Below, in pieces: positions 45,902-54,736 of a stretch of 64,000 nt of DNA. The stretch's first letter is position 1. Each line of letters starts with the position of its first letter. The stretch is from Hyphomicrobiales bacterium (GTDB lineage: Bacteria; Pseudomonadota; Alphaproteobacteria; Rhizobiales; NORP267). The DNA is taken from assembly GCA_021775875.1 (NCBI GenBank), contig JAJFHA010000028.1:23292-87291 (forward strand), given 5' to 3'. The translations under genes were made by a program, and so were the position numbers. The notes under the pieces are model-generated. The model made no database searches. It was given only the letters and a program-made list of their open reading frames with translations, and had not been told where the DNA came from.

Positions 45902-47554
45902 CTAGATATATGCGCCCGGAATGAGAAACGGCCAGGGGGAGGCTTCCTGATCCGGATCGACCGGAATTTCGATCAAGGCCGGAGCGTTGCTGGCAATCGC
46001 CTTTTCAAGAGCGGGACGTAGAGCACCGGGAGAATTCACCCGTGTAGCCGCAACACCGAAACTTTCAGCCAGAGCAACGAAATCCGGGTTGACCAGATCG
46101 ACCCCGATGGTGCGCCCTTCATACGCATTGATCTGGTCGCGGCGTACGTTACCGAAAGCATTGTTGTTGAAGAGAACGATGACGACGCCCAGATTATATT
46201 GGGCGGCGGTAGCAAGTTCCGGCATGGCAAACATGAAACCGCCATCGCCGGTAATGGATATAACCGCTTTGGTCGGGTTGGCGGCCTTGACCCCGAGGGA
46301 AGTCGGGAAGCCGTATCCAAGGGTTCCCTGAAACCCGGCGGTGACAAAGGTGCGCGGTTCGTAGACCGGAAATCCGTAATAGGACGCGAACCCTGCCTGG
46401 CACAATTCTTCGACGAAAAATCCGTCTCTTGGCAAAACATCGCGGATCACTTCCAGATAGCCCATCTGGGGCTGGATCGCCTGAATAGCTTTTGCTGCCC
46501 GGGCTTTGGCGCCAGCAATATATTCGCGGGCATCTTTTTCCGGTGTCCGGACTTTGGTTATCGCGTCTGCGAGCGCAGCCGTTCCGGTTGCCGTATCAGC
46601 GAGAATGCCCGCATGGGGGACAAGGCGGGCCAACTCATCTGGGTCGATATCGATCCGGATCAGGTAGGGAGGCCCAATCGGTTTTTCGATTATGTCGGAA
46701 CCGCTGGCCCAGCGCATATAGGGCATTTCCAGCCTGGACCCGATCCCGATCAGAACTTCTGTTTCCGGCCAGATATCCAGAGCAGCAGCGGACGCCATGC
46801 CGAAATCTGAATCTTCAGGGACAATGCCCCGTCCGCTACGCATTGACGTAACGCCGGCACCAAGGACTTCGGCCAGGTGGTTGACTTCAGCAACCGCATT
46901 TTGCGCACCGCCGCCGGTTATGATGAGGATGCGTTTGGCGTCTTTCAATAAAGCAACAGCGGCAGCGATCTCGTCAGGGTCAGGCTGGGCAGGTTCAGGC
47001 AATGGTTCGATCGGGCCAAACTCGACCGGGCCTGAACTGGACATTGTATCCCAACACATTTCCAGCGATGCCGGGCCGGGACGGCCTGAATTCATCTGGG
47101 CAAATGCTTCGTTCACCAAGCCCGGAGCATCCGCCGGGCTATCGATACGACCTGCCCATTTGACGATTGTTCGCAAGGTCTGGAGTTGATCCGGCAATTC
47201 ATGAAGGTGCCCACGGCCCTTACCCAGATACTGGGTCGGGATCTGTCCAGTGAGGCACAATACAGGGGTGCTGGCACCCCATGCGGTGGCCAAGGCGGCA
47301 GAAGTATTCAGGACGCCCGGTCCCGGAACAACGCTATAGACACCTACTTGCCCGGTGGATTTGGCATGGCCATAGGCCATATATGCCGCACCCTGTTCGT
47401 GGCGGGTTGAGATTGTCATTACATCGTTGGAGAGGCGGTGGAGGGCATCGAACAAGGGATACATCTGGGCACCCGGTAGTCCGTATACAATATCAACATC
47501 ATGGTTCAGGACGGCGCGCACAATGGCTTCACCGCCAGTCATGGTCTGGGGCAT
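45902..47554 (-). CDS. Thiamine diphosphate-dependent enzyme (acetolactate synthase family)
   Basis: 550-residue ThDP enzyme with the three-domain layout. The N-terminal domain has VYGLPGAQMYPLFDAL and the catalytic glutamate in RHEQGAAYMAYGHAK; the central domain contains ILIITGGGAQNAV; the C-terminal ThDP-binding motif is GDGGFMFAMPEL...NNNAFGNVRRDQ. The FAD-linked segments of true acetolactate synthases are not clear. No regulatory subunit gene is near. It could be a decarboxylase or carboligase of a keto acid, including glyoxylate; substrate not assignable. Confidence 0.85.
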   Translation of the reverse strand: MPQTMTGGEAIVRAVLNHDVDIVYGLPGAQMYPLFDALHRLSNDVMTISTRHEQGAAYMAYGHAKSTGQVGVYSVVPGPGVLNTSAALATAWGASTPVLCLTGQIPTQYLGKGRGHLHELPDQLQTLRTIVKWAGRIDSPADAPGLVNEAFAQMNSGRPGPASLEMCWDTMSSSGPVEFGPIEPLPEPAQPDPDEIAAAVALLKDAKRILIITGGGAQNAVAEVNHLAEVLGAGVTSMRSGRGIVPEDSDFGMASAAALDIWPETEVLIGIGSRLEMPYMRWASGSDIIEKPIGPPYLIRIDIDPDELARLVPHAGILADTATGTAALADAITKVRTPEKDAREYIAGAKARAAKAIQAIQPQMGYLEVIRDVLPRDGFFVEELCQAGFASYYGFPVYEPRTFVTAGFQGTLGYGFPTSLGVKAANPTKAVISITGDGGFMFAMPELATAAQYNLGVVIVLFNNNAFGNVRRDQINAYEGRTIGVDLVNPDFVALAESFGVAATRVNSPGALRPALEKAIASNAPALIEIPVDPDQEASPWPFLIPGAYI

Positions 47555-47742
47555 ATCAATACCTTATGGCAAAATTTCGGGGCGCGGTTTGGCGCCCGAT
47601 TCTGCCATAAAGTGTAACAGAAGCTTTTGCTTTGACCATGGGGCAGCCTGCAAACCGGTACCTATAAAGCCTGAAAGGCTGGACCGGGCCAGCTTTCTGA
47701 GGATAAGAGATTGAGACAGAACCACTTAAAAAGGGAATTCAG

Positions 47743-48552
47743 ATGACCGATCATTACGCGCGCTACAAGGCTTTGAAGTTCAATCGACCCGACAAAGGCA
47801 TTCTTGAAGTGATCATGTCCAACCCGGGCAGCTTGAATTCGCTTGATCATGCCGGTCACAAGGAACTCTCCGATGTGTGGCGGGATATTGATACAGACAA
47901 GGAAACGTCTGTTGTTCTGCTCCGGGGTGAGGGCGGCGTCTTTTCAGCGGGCGGCGATTTGAAGCTTGTCGAAGACATGAAAAACAATTGGGAAGACCGT
48001 GCGCGTACCTGGAAGGAAGCGGCTGATCTGGTTTACAACGTGATCAATTGCACCAAGCCGGTTGTATCTGCGATCGAGCGGGTTGCGGTTGGTGCCGGTT
48101 TGGCGGCCGCCATGGTGTCCGACATTACGGTGGCCGGGCGCAGCGCCAAGATCATCGATGGCCATACCAGGCTTGGGGTCGCGGCAGGCGACGGCTCGGC
48201 AATCATCTGGCCACTTTTATGCGGTATGGCCAAAGCAAAATATTATCTGCTGCTTTGTGAAACCGTGACCGGCGAAGATGCCGAAAAAATGGGTCTGATT
48301 TCGGTATGTGCTGATGACGACAAGGTTGTAGAGAAGGCGATGGAGATTTGTCGCAAGCTTGCCAAGGGTGCCCCGACCGCGATCAAATTCACCAAATATG
48401 CGCTCAACAACTGGCTCCGGTTGGCGGGACCCACGTTCGATGCTTCGCTAGCGGTCGAGATGCTCGGATTTACCGGCCCGGAAGTGGAAGAAGGCTTGAA
48501 TGCGCTTCGTGAAAAGCGGGAACCGAATTTCGATATGGAATCGCCGTTTTAG
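47743..48552 (+). CDS. Enoyl-CoA hydratase/isomerase family protein
   Basis: Crotonase-fold enzyme of 269 residues: GEGGVFSAGGDLKLVED (first oxyanion segment), VVSAIERVAVGAGLAAAMVSD (shown as AIERVAVGAGLAAAMV) and DGHTRLGVAAGDGSAIIWPLLCG around the catalytic acids, where the usual PE glutamate pattern is altered to TRLGVAAGDG. AAAGGGA precedes ATG. It converges with an acyl-CoA ligase, with stops overlapping by four bases. Possible partner of the feruloyl-CoA-synthase-like ligase, but not linked by position. Confidence 0.85.
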   Translation: MTDHYARYKALKFNRPDKGILEVIMSNPGSLNSLDHAGHKELSDVWRDIDTDKETSVVLLRGEGGVFSAGGDLKLVEDMKNNWEDRARTWKEAADLVYNVINCTKPVVSAIERVAVGAGLAAAMVSDITVAGRSAKIIDGHTRLGVAAGDGSAIIWPLLCGMAKAKYYLLLCETVTGEDAEKMGLISVCADDDKVVEKAMEICRKLAKGAPTAIKFTKYALNNWLRLAGPTFDASLAVEMLGFTGPEVEEGLNALREKREPNFDMESPF

Positions 48553-50114
48553 TCTGAACCGACTAAATCTCTGGCCATATCCCGGAGCTTTCCGCGCTGG
48601 ATTTTCTCGCCGTTCGGGCCGAGCGATGTGGGGTAGGATTGCACCGGGATAATGGCCATTGGCACCTTGAATCCGGCCATTTTGCTTTTGCAAAAATCCG
48701 TCAATGCGGCCTGATCAATCGCGGTGTCCTGCGGGATTATAAATGACACCGCGCGCATTCCGCGCCCGGTTTCAACTCCGACGGTTTGACATTGATCGAT
48801 GCCGGGAAATTGCAGAATACAATTGTCGATCTCGGTGGGGTTTACCAGAAATCCACCAAGGCGGAGACTGTCGCCCATCCGGGCTTCGAAAATCATACGA
48901 CCGTCCGGGGTGATGTGACCAAGATCGCCGGTGCGCACAAATCCGTCCGTACCGATTGTGTCAGCTGTTGCTTCTTCATTGCCAAAATATTTGCTGAAGC
49001 GGCTTGGGCCTTTCAAATATAATTCGCCCGAATTTCCGACCTCCAAAACTTTACCGGTTTCCGGGTCGCGGATTTCAGCCCGCGCCAAAGGATTGGTCAG
49101 GGCGCCACCGGCAAGGGCGCGGTCTTCAACCGGAGCATCCAGAGGCTGGCGCGCATAAAGTGCCTGGGTTTCGCTCATGCCATAGAGGCCGACCATATGC
49201 AGGTCACCCGTCGCGCAGTCATTCACAAAGGAAACAGTATCCGCGATATTGAAGGCGGCAAAGCCACACCATTTGACGCTTGCAAGATCGCCCGGGTTTG
49301 CCGTCTCAACGATTTGGGTAAACATCTGGTCCGGGCCGTTGAATGTTGTAACTTTCATGGTGCGAATCAGGTCAATGGCAGTTTTGGCGTCAAAGGCAGG
49401 CATCAGAATTGAAGGACAACCCGCGGCGATCCCTGCCAAGGCCTGCGCCAGACCGAATGTGCCGCACAAAGGAAGCGCCTGAAGGAGCATTGTGTCCGGG
49501 GCATCATAGGCGAGTGATTTGGAAACCGCACGGGCGTGATCTGTCAGTGAATGCTGGGGGTGGGCCACAAATTTTGGTTTGCTGGTGGTCCCCGATGTTG
49601 TGAACAGGATGATAGGATCGTCCGGCGATCCGTGATCGAATAAAGTCGTATCGCTGGAATAAAGCTCCTTCCTGACCGCATCACTATTCGTTGCGATAAT
49701 ACGCTGCAGGCCGGTTTTCGCTTTGTCGGAAACGCCAGCAAGAATGCCAGTAAAATCAATGCCCTTGAAGCCCGGCTCATACACCAGAAATTCAGGTTTT
49801 GTACGGGCCAATATGTCTTCAACTTCAGCGCTGCGAAAGCGGGTATTAACGGCCACCACCAGTGCCCCGATCCGAGCCGCCGCAAACAGCCAGATCAACC
49901 AGTCGGTACGGTTGGGAAGCCAAAGCGCGATTTTTTTACCTTGGCCCATGCCCGCGTCAGTCAAGCCATGGGCCAAGCGCAGGCATTCCTGCTGAAACGC
50001 TGAAAATGTTGTTGCTTGCCCGTCATGCCAAATGGCAATTGCACCCGGCCGGGCACTGGCCTGTTCATCCAGAAGGCTGGCCAGGTTTGAAGAAGGTTCG
50101 CTTGTGGAAATCAC
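48549..50114 (-). CDS. AMP-binding acyl-CoA ligase
   Basis: Adenylate-forming ligase of 521 residues from a GTG start with GGAG upstream. ATP loop ILFTTSGTTSKPKFVAHP, A5 motif LYGMSETQALYAR, FVRTGDLGHITPDGRMIF and the hinge region MGDSLRLGGFLVNPTEID. The C-terminal catalytic lysine region reads GPNGEKIQRGKLRD. It resembles class I acyl-CoA synthetases for medium or aryl acids. Its upstream end abuts the second ectoine-hydrolase-type locus on the opposite strand. Confidence 0.87.
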   Translation of the reverse strand: MISTSEPSSNLASLLDEQASARPGAIAIWHDGQATTFSAFQQECLRLAHGLTDAGMGQGKKIALWLPNRTDWLIWLFAAARIGALVVAVNTRFRSAEVEDILARTKPEFLVYEPGFKGIDFTGILAGVSDKAKTGLQRIIATNSDAVRKELYSSDTTLFDHGSPDDPIILFTTSGTTSKPKFVAHPQHSLTDHARAVSKSLAYDAPDTMLLQALPLCGTFGLAQALAGIAAGCPSILMPAFDAKTAIDLIRTMKVTTFNGPDQMFTQIVETANPGDLASVKWCGFAAFNIADTVSFVNDCATGDLHMVGLYGMSETQALYARQPLDAPVEDRALAGGALTNPLARAEIRDPETGKVLEVGNSGELYLKGPSRFSKYFGNEEATADTIGTDGFVRTGDLGHITPDGRMIFEARMGDSLRLGGFLVNPTEIDNCILQFPGIDQCQTVGVETGRGMRAVSFIIPQDTAIDQAALTDFCKSKMAGFKVPMAIIPVQSYPTSLGPNGEKIQRGKLRDMARDLVGSD

Positions 50115-50220
50115 ATTCTGCTCCGCATTTGCTGATTGCCGGGACGCGGCAATCGAGGCACTCTGCCAGAAACCATTGGACGGGCATAGATGTCTGTTTT
50201 TCGTTTTCAGGGGATGCCTG

Positions 50221-50565
50221 ATGGCTGGGGATTATTTCGAGACGCGAGAATTTGAGCCGCGCCTGGTGCGCACCAAGGTAGCCATGGAAAAGGTCGGGCG
50301 GGATGTGATCTCCAGCCATGGTTTGTCGAAAGAATCCCGGATCGGCTATTCAATCGGGCTTGGTTATCCGCCCGGTTGGGGCGAACATACGGTCAGCTTT
50401 CGGCCTGGCGACAAGACAATATTGCTGGAAAACATGACCTTCCATTGTATCCCCGGCATATGGCTGGATGATTGGGGATTTGAAGTTTCAACAGCATTCC
50501 GGTTCGGGGCTGCGGGGGCGGAGCCGTTTTATGATTTTCCAGAAGATTTGTTTGTGCGTGATTGA
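50221..50565 (+). pseudogene. Internally deleted ectoine-hydrolase-type (DoeA/EutD) gene, still in frame
   Basis: 114 codons. The first part, YFETREFEPRLVRTKVAMEK, lines up with residues 8-27 of the intact homologue at 6875 (EEYQRRITKTRAAMTK). After VGRDV the frame continues with LSKESRIGYSIGLGYPPGWG, matching residues from about 313 on, and runs to the natural end FPEDLFVRD. Roughly 280 residues, including the whole active-site region with the FFEL motif, are gone without breaking the frame. AGGGG lies seven bases before the ATG and the stop overlaps the permease start (TGATG), so it is probably still translated and may couple translation of the permease. The sequence differs enough from the intact copy that it is not a recent duplicate. 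Confidence 0.8.
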
Positions 50566-52028
50566 TGAAATACCTGGATCCGAAACCTGAATATTTTGCG
50601 CGGCGAAATTTGAGAAGAACAGCCGGGGTCTGGTCGCTTTGGGGGCTTGGCGTCGGGGCTGTCATTTCAGGCAATTTCTTTGGCTGGAATTTTGGCCTTG
50701 GGGTCGGCGGTTTTGGTGGCATGGCCGGGGCGGTGCTTCTTCTGGCACTCATGTATTTTTTCCTGATCCGTACAATGTCCGAATTGACAACCGCCATGCC
50801 ATTTGCAGGTGGAGCGTATGGCTGGTGCCGTGCGGGGCTTGGGCCCATTGGCGGGGTTGTTGCCGGGTTCGCGGATAATCTGAAATATGTGCTTATCCCG
50901 GCGGTTATTGTTTTCACTCTGACAAATTATCTGGACCCGGTTGCCGATGACTGGCTGGGCATCAGCCTGCCCAACCCGGCCTGGTGGGCTATCCTGTATC
51001 TGGTATTTACCGGGATCAATATCGCCAGCGCCCGTCTTGCATTTTTGGTGGCCATTAGCCTGTCACTTCTGTCTCTTGCGATCCTCTCTGTATTTTGGAT
51101 TGGTGCATTGGCGCATCTGGATTTTTCCCAATGGGCGCTCAATCTGGATATCAATGGCGAAGAATTGTTCGATGGCGGCGGACCTCTATTTCCATTCGGT
51201 CTTGCAGGCATCGGGGCCGCCATTCCATTCGCGATCTGGTTCTTTCTGGGTATCGAGCAAATCCCGTTGGCGGGCGAAGAGACGGTTCTGCCAGAGCAGA
51301 CAATGCCGCGTGCCTTGAAGCTTACATTTGCCACTCTCGTTATGGCGGCTGTTCTGACTCTAATTCTTGTCGCCGGGATGGAGCCTGGTGCGGCGATTAT
51401 CGGATTATCCAACGAGCCGCTATTTGCCGGATTTGAAATTATTTTTTCGTACGGGATCAGCTACACCATGTTGGCCTTCTTCGGGACAATCGGGTTGGTG
51501 GTATCCTTCCATGCCATATTGTTTGCCTGTGGGCGCAATATATTTGCCTTGTCCCGGGCGGGATATTTGCCGAAATTTCTGTCCCTGACATTCGGCCAAA
51601 CCAAGACTCCAGTGCTGGCGCTGATCGCCGGGTCGGTGCTCGGGTTTCTGGCCTGCGTCGCTATTGAATTCAGTGCGGCCCTGTTTGGTGGTTTGCCGGT
51701 TGGAACGATATTGCTGAATATGGCGGTGTTTGGGGCGGTGATTGGCTATATCATGCAGTTAATGGCGTATCTTAAACTTAGGCAGATGGGTATGGATCAG
51801 CTTAGCAAGATGCCAAGGGGAAAAGCCGGGGCATTTGTCGCTTTGGGGTTGGCGATGCTTACTTTGCAATTTCTCTGGCTCAATGAAGATTACCGTCCGG
51901 GACTGATCGGGTGCGTGATCTGGATTGGGGCCGGGTTGGTTTATTTCGCCGCTTATGCCCGCTACCGGTTGGTCAAATCGCCTGAGGAAGAATTTGCTCT
52001 TAAGGTCCGGGACAAATCAGAATCATGA
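50565..52028 (+). CDS. APC-superfamily permease, ethanolamine/amino-acid type
   Basis: Inner-membrane transporter of 487 residues with about 12 hydrophobic segments. The early helices with GVGAVISGNFFGWNFGLG, ELTTAMPFAGGAYGWCRAGL and FADNLKYVLIPAVIV resemble the ethanolamine permease branch of the APC family more than general amino-acid permeases. It lies between a truncated hydrolase and an M20 hydrolase, overlapping both by one to four bases, which suggests import of the compound the M20 enzyme handles. Substrate not certain. Confidence 0.86.
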   Translation: MKYLDPKPEYFARRNLRRTAGVWSLWGLGVGAVISGNFFGWNFGLGVGGFGGMAGAVLLLALMYFFLIRTMSELTTAMPFAGGAYGWCRAGLGPIGGVVAGFADNLKYVLIPAVIVFTLTNYLDPVADDWLGISLPNPAWWAILYLVFTGINIASARLAFLVAISLSLLSLAILSVFWIGALAHLDFSQWALNLDINGEELFDGGGPLFPFGLAGIGAAIPFAIWFFLGIEQIPLAGEETVLPEQTMPRALKLTFATLVMAAVLTLILVAGMEPGAAIIGLSNEPLFAGFEIIFSYGISYTMLAFFGTIGLVVSFHAILFACGRNIFALSRAGYLPKFLSLTFGQTKTPVLALIAGSVLGFLACVAIEFSAALFGGLPVGTILLNMAVFGAVIGYIMQLMAYLKLRQMGMDQLSKMPRGKAGAFVALGLAMLTLQFLWLNEDYRPGLIGCVIWIGAGLVYFAAYARYRLVKSPEEEFALKVRDKSES

Positions 52029-53179
52029 TTTTAGAACCAACGAAAACAGAAACCCTGCTTGAAAAGCTGATCGCCTTTCCGACCCTTAGCCGCGAGAGCA
52101 ACCTGGATCTGATCGATTTTATCGCGGATTATTTGTTGAGCCAAAATGTGGTCGCGACGCGGGTCTTTAGCGAAGATGGCAAGCAGGCCAACCTTCACGC
52201 GATTATTGGCCCCGCTGATATTCCCGGCGTGATGCTTTCTGGGCATACCGATGTGGTGCCGGTGGCGGGGCAGGATTGGACTTCCGATCCATTTGCGATG
52301 CGAGTTGAAGGCGACAAGCTGACCGGACGTGGTAGTGCTGACATGAAGGGATTTATTGCGTCAGTGCTGGCGGCAGTTCCTGATATGGCCAAGGCCGATC
52401 TTAAACGGCCGATCCATCTGGCCTTTAGTTACGATGAGGAGGTGGGTTGTATCGGTGTGCGCCGGTTGATCGATATGTTGCAGGATGTGACGCCTAAACC
52501 GGCCTTTTGCATCATAGGCGAACCGACCGGGATGCGGGTGGCGACGGCGCATAAGGGCAAGGTTTCAGGCGAGATAATCTGTTCCGGCAAGGCCGGCCAT
52601 TCGAGCTTGCCGGCGGAAGGCGTCAACGCAATTTATCTGGCGGGTGAAATGCTCGGCGCGCTCAGGGAATTGCAGACCGAGATCATTGAGACGACCATTC
52701 CGGATGAGGATTATCTGACGCCTTATTCAAGCGTCCATGCTGGCGTGATCAAGGGCGGTGTGGCCTTGAATGTCATTCCGGATGAATGCCGGATCGCGTT
52801 TGAAATACGCCAGCGCCCAGAAGATGATCCTGAAAAACTGCTGGACCGGCTTCGGGAAAAGGCAGCGTATATCGTGGATCAATGGGATCACCCCGACGCT
52901 GGTATCGAGGTTAAAATAGCAACCAATTATCCGGCTTTTTCCACGCCGCTGGATCATGAGGCGGTGCGGTTCGTTACCGGCCTTACCGGCGATAATGATT
53001 TGCGGAAACTGGATTTTGGAACCGAGGCCGGGTTGTTCCAACGCGACCTTGGGGTATCTGGTGTCGTGTGTGGCCCCGGCGATATTGCGCAAGCGCATAA
53101 GGCGGATGAATTTGTCACCCGCGAACAGCTTGGCAAGTGCGACCGGTTTATGGAAAAGCTGATTGCAGCTTTGTCCTAG
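52025..53179 (+). CDS. M20 family deacetylase (ArgE-like), second copy
   Basis: 384-residue zinc hydrolase paralogous to that at 8064. Motifs: FPTLSRESNLDLIDFI, SGHTDVVPVAGQDW, GRGSADMKGFIAS, SYDEEVGCIGVRRL, IGEPTGMRVATAHKGK, KAGHSSLPAEGVNAI and GDIAQAHKADEF. Start overlaps the permease stop as ATGA. In both loci of this window an M20 enzyme travels with an ectoine-hydrolase-type gene, hinting at N-acetyl-diaminobutyrate or acetylornithine as substrate. Convergent with the PhyH gene, stops overlapping by four bases. Confidence 0.87.
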   Translation: MILEPTKTETLLEKLIAFPTLSRESNLDLIDFIADYLLSQNVVATRVFSEDGKQANLHAIIGPADIPGVMLSGHTDVVPVAGQDWTSDPFAMRVEGDKLTGRGSADMKGFIASVLAAVPDMAKADLKRPIHLAFSYDEEVGCIGVRRLIDMLQDVTPKPAFCIIGEPTGMRVATAHKGKVSGEIICSGKAGHSSLPAEGVNAIYLAGEMLGALRELQTEIIETTIPDEDYLTPYSSVHAGVIKGGVALNVIPDECRIAFEIRQRPEDDPEKLLDRLREKAAYIVDQWDHPDAGIEVKIATNYPAFSTPLDHEAVRFVTGLTGDNDLRKLDFGTEAGLFQRDLGVSGVVCGPGDIAQAHKADEFVTREQLGKCDRFMEKLIAALS

Positions 53180-54066
53180 CCCTTGGCACCGGCACGTTGT
53201 TGCTGGAAAAAGAACGATGCTTTTTTCGGCAATTCGGGCCTTTGTAATTCGTTTTGCGTACAGCGGATGCGCCCGGTTTCCACGCCTGCAACAATATCGC
53301 CCTGAAATTGGTTTGGCACCGGATTGGGGCTGAGCATTACCGCGTCCTCCGCTGTGTAAACACATATATACAATGTGCGCGGGCGGTCGGATTTGTTGGC
53401 GGTCGAGCCGTGCAGCAACCGGGTATGCATCAGACAGACCGCGCCAGCGGGGCCGGTACAGGAAACGATTTTTTCGGAGGCATCGACAACAACCTGATCG
53501 TCAACCGCGCCGGTGAAAATGCCGCCATGCCAAATTTCATGTAACGGTCCCTTGTGGGAGCCCGGCACCACTTCGAGCGGTCCGTTTTCCAGGGTCACTT
53601 CATCAACCATCAATAGCGCGGTGATGATGTCGTCGTTGGAATGGGGCGTGAAAGGGAAATCCTGATGGAACTTCACTTCGGTTTTGGCACCCGGCAATTT
53701 CGAATTGATCTTGTCGTGGTGAAATTTGACGTTCGGCCCGATCAGGTCGGCAACGGCATCCACCATTTTGCTTGAGCGCATGACGGCATCAAAGGCTGGT
53801 GAAACTTCGCTTGGTGCGTTGACCCGGCGCAATAGCGGGTTGGTGGATTTGTGATCTTCCGCCAGATCGTAGCGCGGGCGGTCGTTCACATAATCGCCGT
53901 AGCCCGATTGATGGTCGCGGCTTTCATTGACCCAAACATTGAAATCATTGCGCAATGCCGCGAGCTGGCTTTCAGTAATTGCATTTTCAACGACGATAAA
54001 ACCGTCCCGGTCAAAGGCTTCGATCTGGGCTTTGGACAAGACTTTGGGTTGCTGCGGATCATTCAT
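53176..54066 (-). CDS. Phytanoyl-CoA dioxygenase (PhyH) family protein
   Basis: Fe(II)/2-oxoglutarate oxygenase of 296 residues from ATG 54066. Iron site: HxD in VKFHQDFPFTPHSNDD and the distal histidine in HTRLLHGSTANKSDRPR, whose arginine would bind 2-oxoglutarate. Substrate unknown; bacterial PhyH proteins hydroxylate ectoine, amino acids, phosphonates and others. The EctD-specific motifs were not seen. Last gene of a five-gene minus-strand operon; its start overlaps the DUF1028 stop by eight bases. Another ATG ten codons earlier is open. Confidence 0.87.
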   Translation of the reverse strand: MNDPQQPKVLSKAQIEAFDRDGFIVVENAITESQLAALRNDFNVWVNESRDHQSGYGDYVNDRPRYDLAEDHKSTNPLLRRVNAPSEVSPAFDAVMRSSKMVDAVADLIGPNVKFHHDKINSKLPGAKTEVKFHQDFPFTPHSNDDIITALLMVDEVTLENGPLEVVPGSHKGPLHEIWHGGIFTGAVDDQVVVDASEKIVSCTGPAGAVCLMHTRLLHGSTANKSDRPRTLYICVYTAEDAVMLSPNPVPNQFQGDIVAGVETGRIRCTQNELQRPELPKKASFFFQQQRAGAKG

Positions 54067-54736
54067 CGCCGGGCACTCCGTAGGACGGGGCGGCATCCGG
54101 GTTCACTGCGCGGCTGACATAGGCATCCATTTCGCTCTCATATGCGCGCCATAACTTTGCGAGATGGACGACGGGATCATTATCGTCCCAGTCAACACGC
54201 AAATCCACCAATGGAAAACGGTGTTTGTGCGCTACCAGCAAGGCGGCGGAACGGGTCGGGCCTTCTTCGCCACCCGCTGCGACGCCTGCCGCGAGGGCTT
54301 GAACCAGGCGGTCGGCAAGGTGCAAATTGCTGTCCTGTTCGAAGCTGGCGGCCATGGCGACCGGGACATCGGTGTTGCTCAGTAAATTTCCGGCGGCAAG
54401 GCAATTGTCGCCGTTGACTGTGTTGTTGAGCCCGAGGATTTTTGTGCCGGTATGGCAGGATGTTTCGCCGCTGCCATCGATCACCAAAAGCTGGCGATAG
54501 TCCATGAACGGGTGGCTAGCGACAACATTTTCAAGTGCGATGGTTGCCGAATGGCCGGCTTCCAGCTCATCAAGAATAGCCGGGCCTAGATTTGGGTCGG
54601 TGATATTCTGGCTTGCGACCGCGCCCACATTGGCGCGCACATGGGGGCAACGGGCTCCGACACATATGCTTGATGTTGTGATTGCGACACCGAACATGCC
54701 TGTGCGGGCACATCTACCGACAATTGAAAACGTCAT
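54059..54736 (-). CDS. DUF1028 domain protein
   Basis: 225-residue member of the DUF1028 family, related in fold to Ntn-type hydrolases. FSIVGRCARTGMFGVAITTS, then GARCPHVRANVGAVASQN and NCLAAGNLLSN fit the family. The family is uncharacterised. Start and Rieske stop share one base (TAATG), and its stop overlaps the PhyH start, so it is locked into the operon. A role as amidase or hydrolase of a pathway intermediate is a guess. Confidence 0.85.
   Translation of the reverse strand: MTFSIVGRCARTGMFGVAITTSSICVGARCPHVRANVGAVASQNITDPNLGPAILDELEAGHSATIALENVVASHPFMDYRQLLVIDGSGETSCHTGTKILGLNNTVNGDNCLAAGNLLSNTDVPVAMAASFEQDSNLHLADRLVQALAAGVAAGGEEGPTRSAALLVAHKHRFPLVDLRVDWDDNDPVVHLAKLWRAYESEMDAYVSRAVNPDAAPSYGVPGDE

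Noticed and set aside
53176..54066. Ectoine hydroxylase EctD
   Set aside because: PhyH fold and two ectoine-type loci made this tempting, but the EctD-specific ligand segments are not present and the gene sits in a different operon on the other strand.
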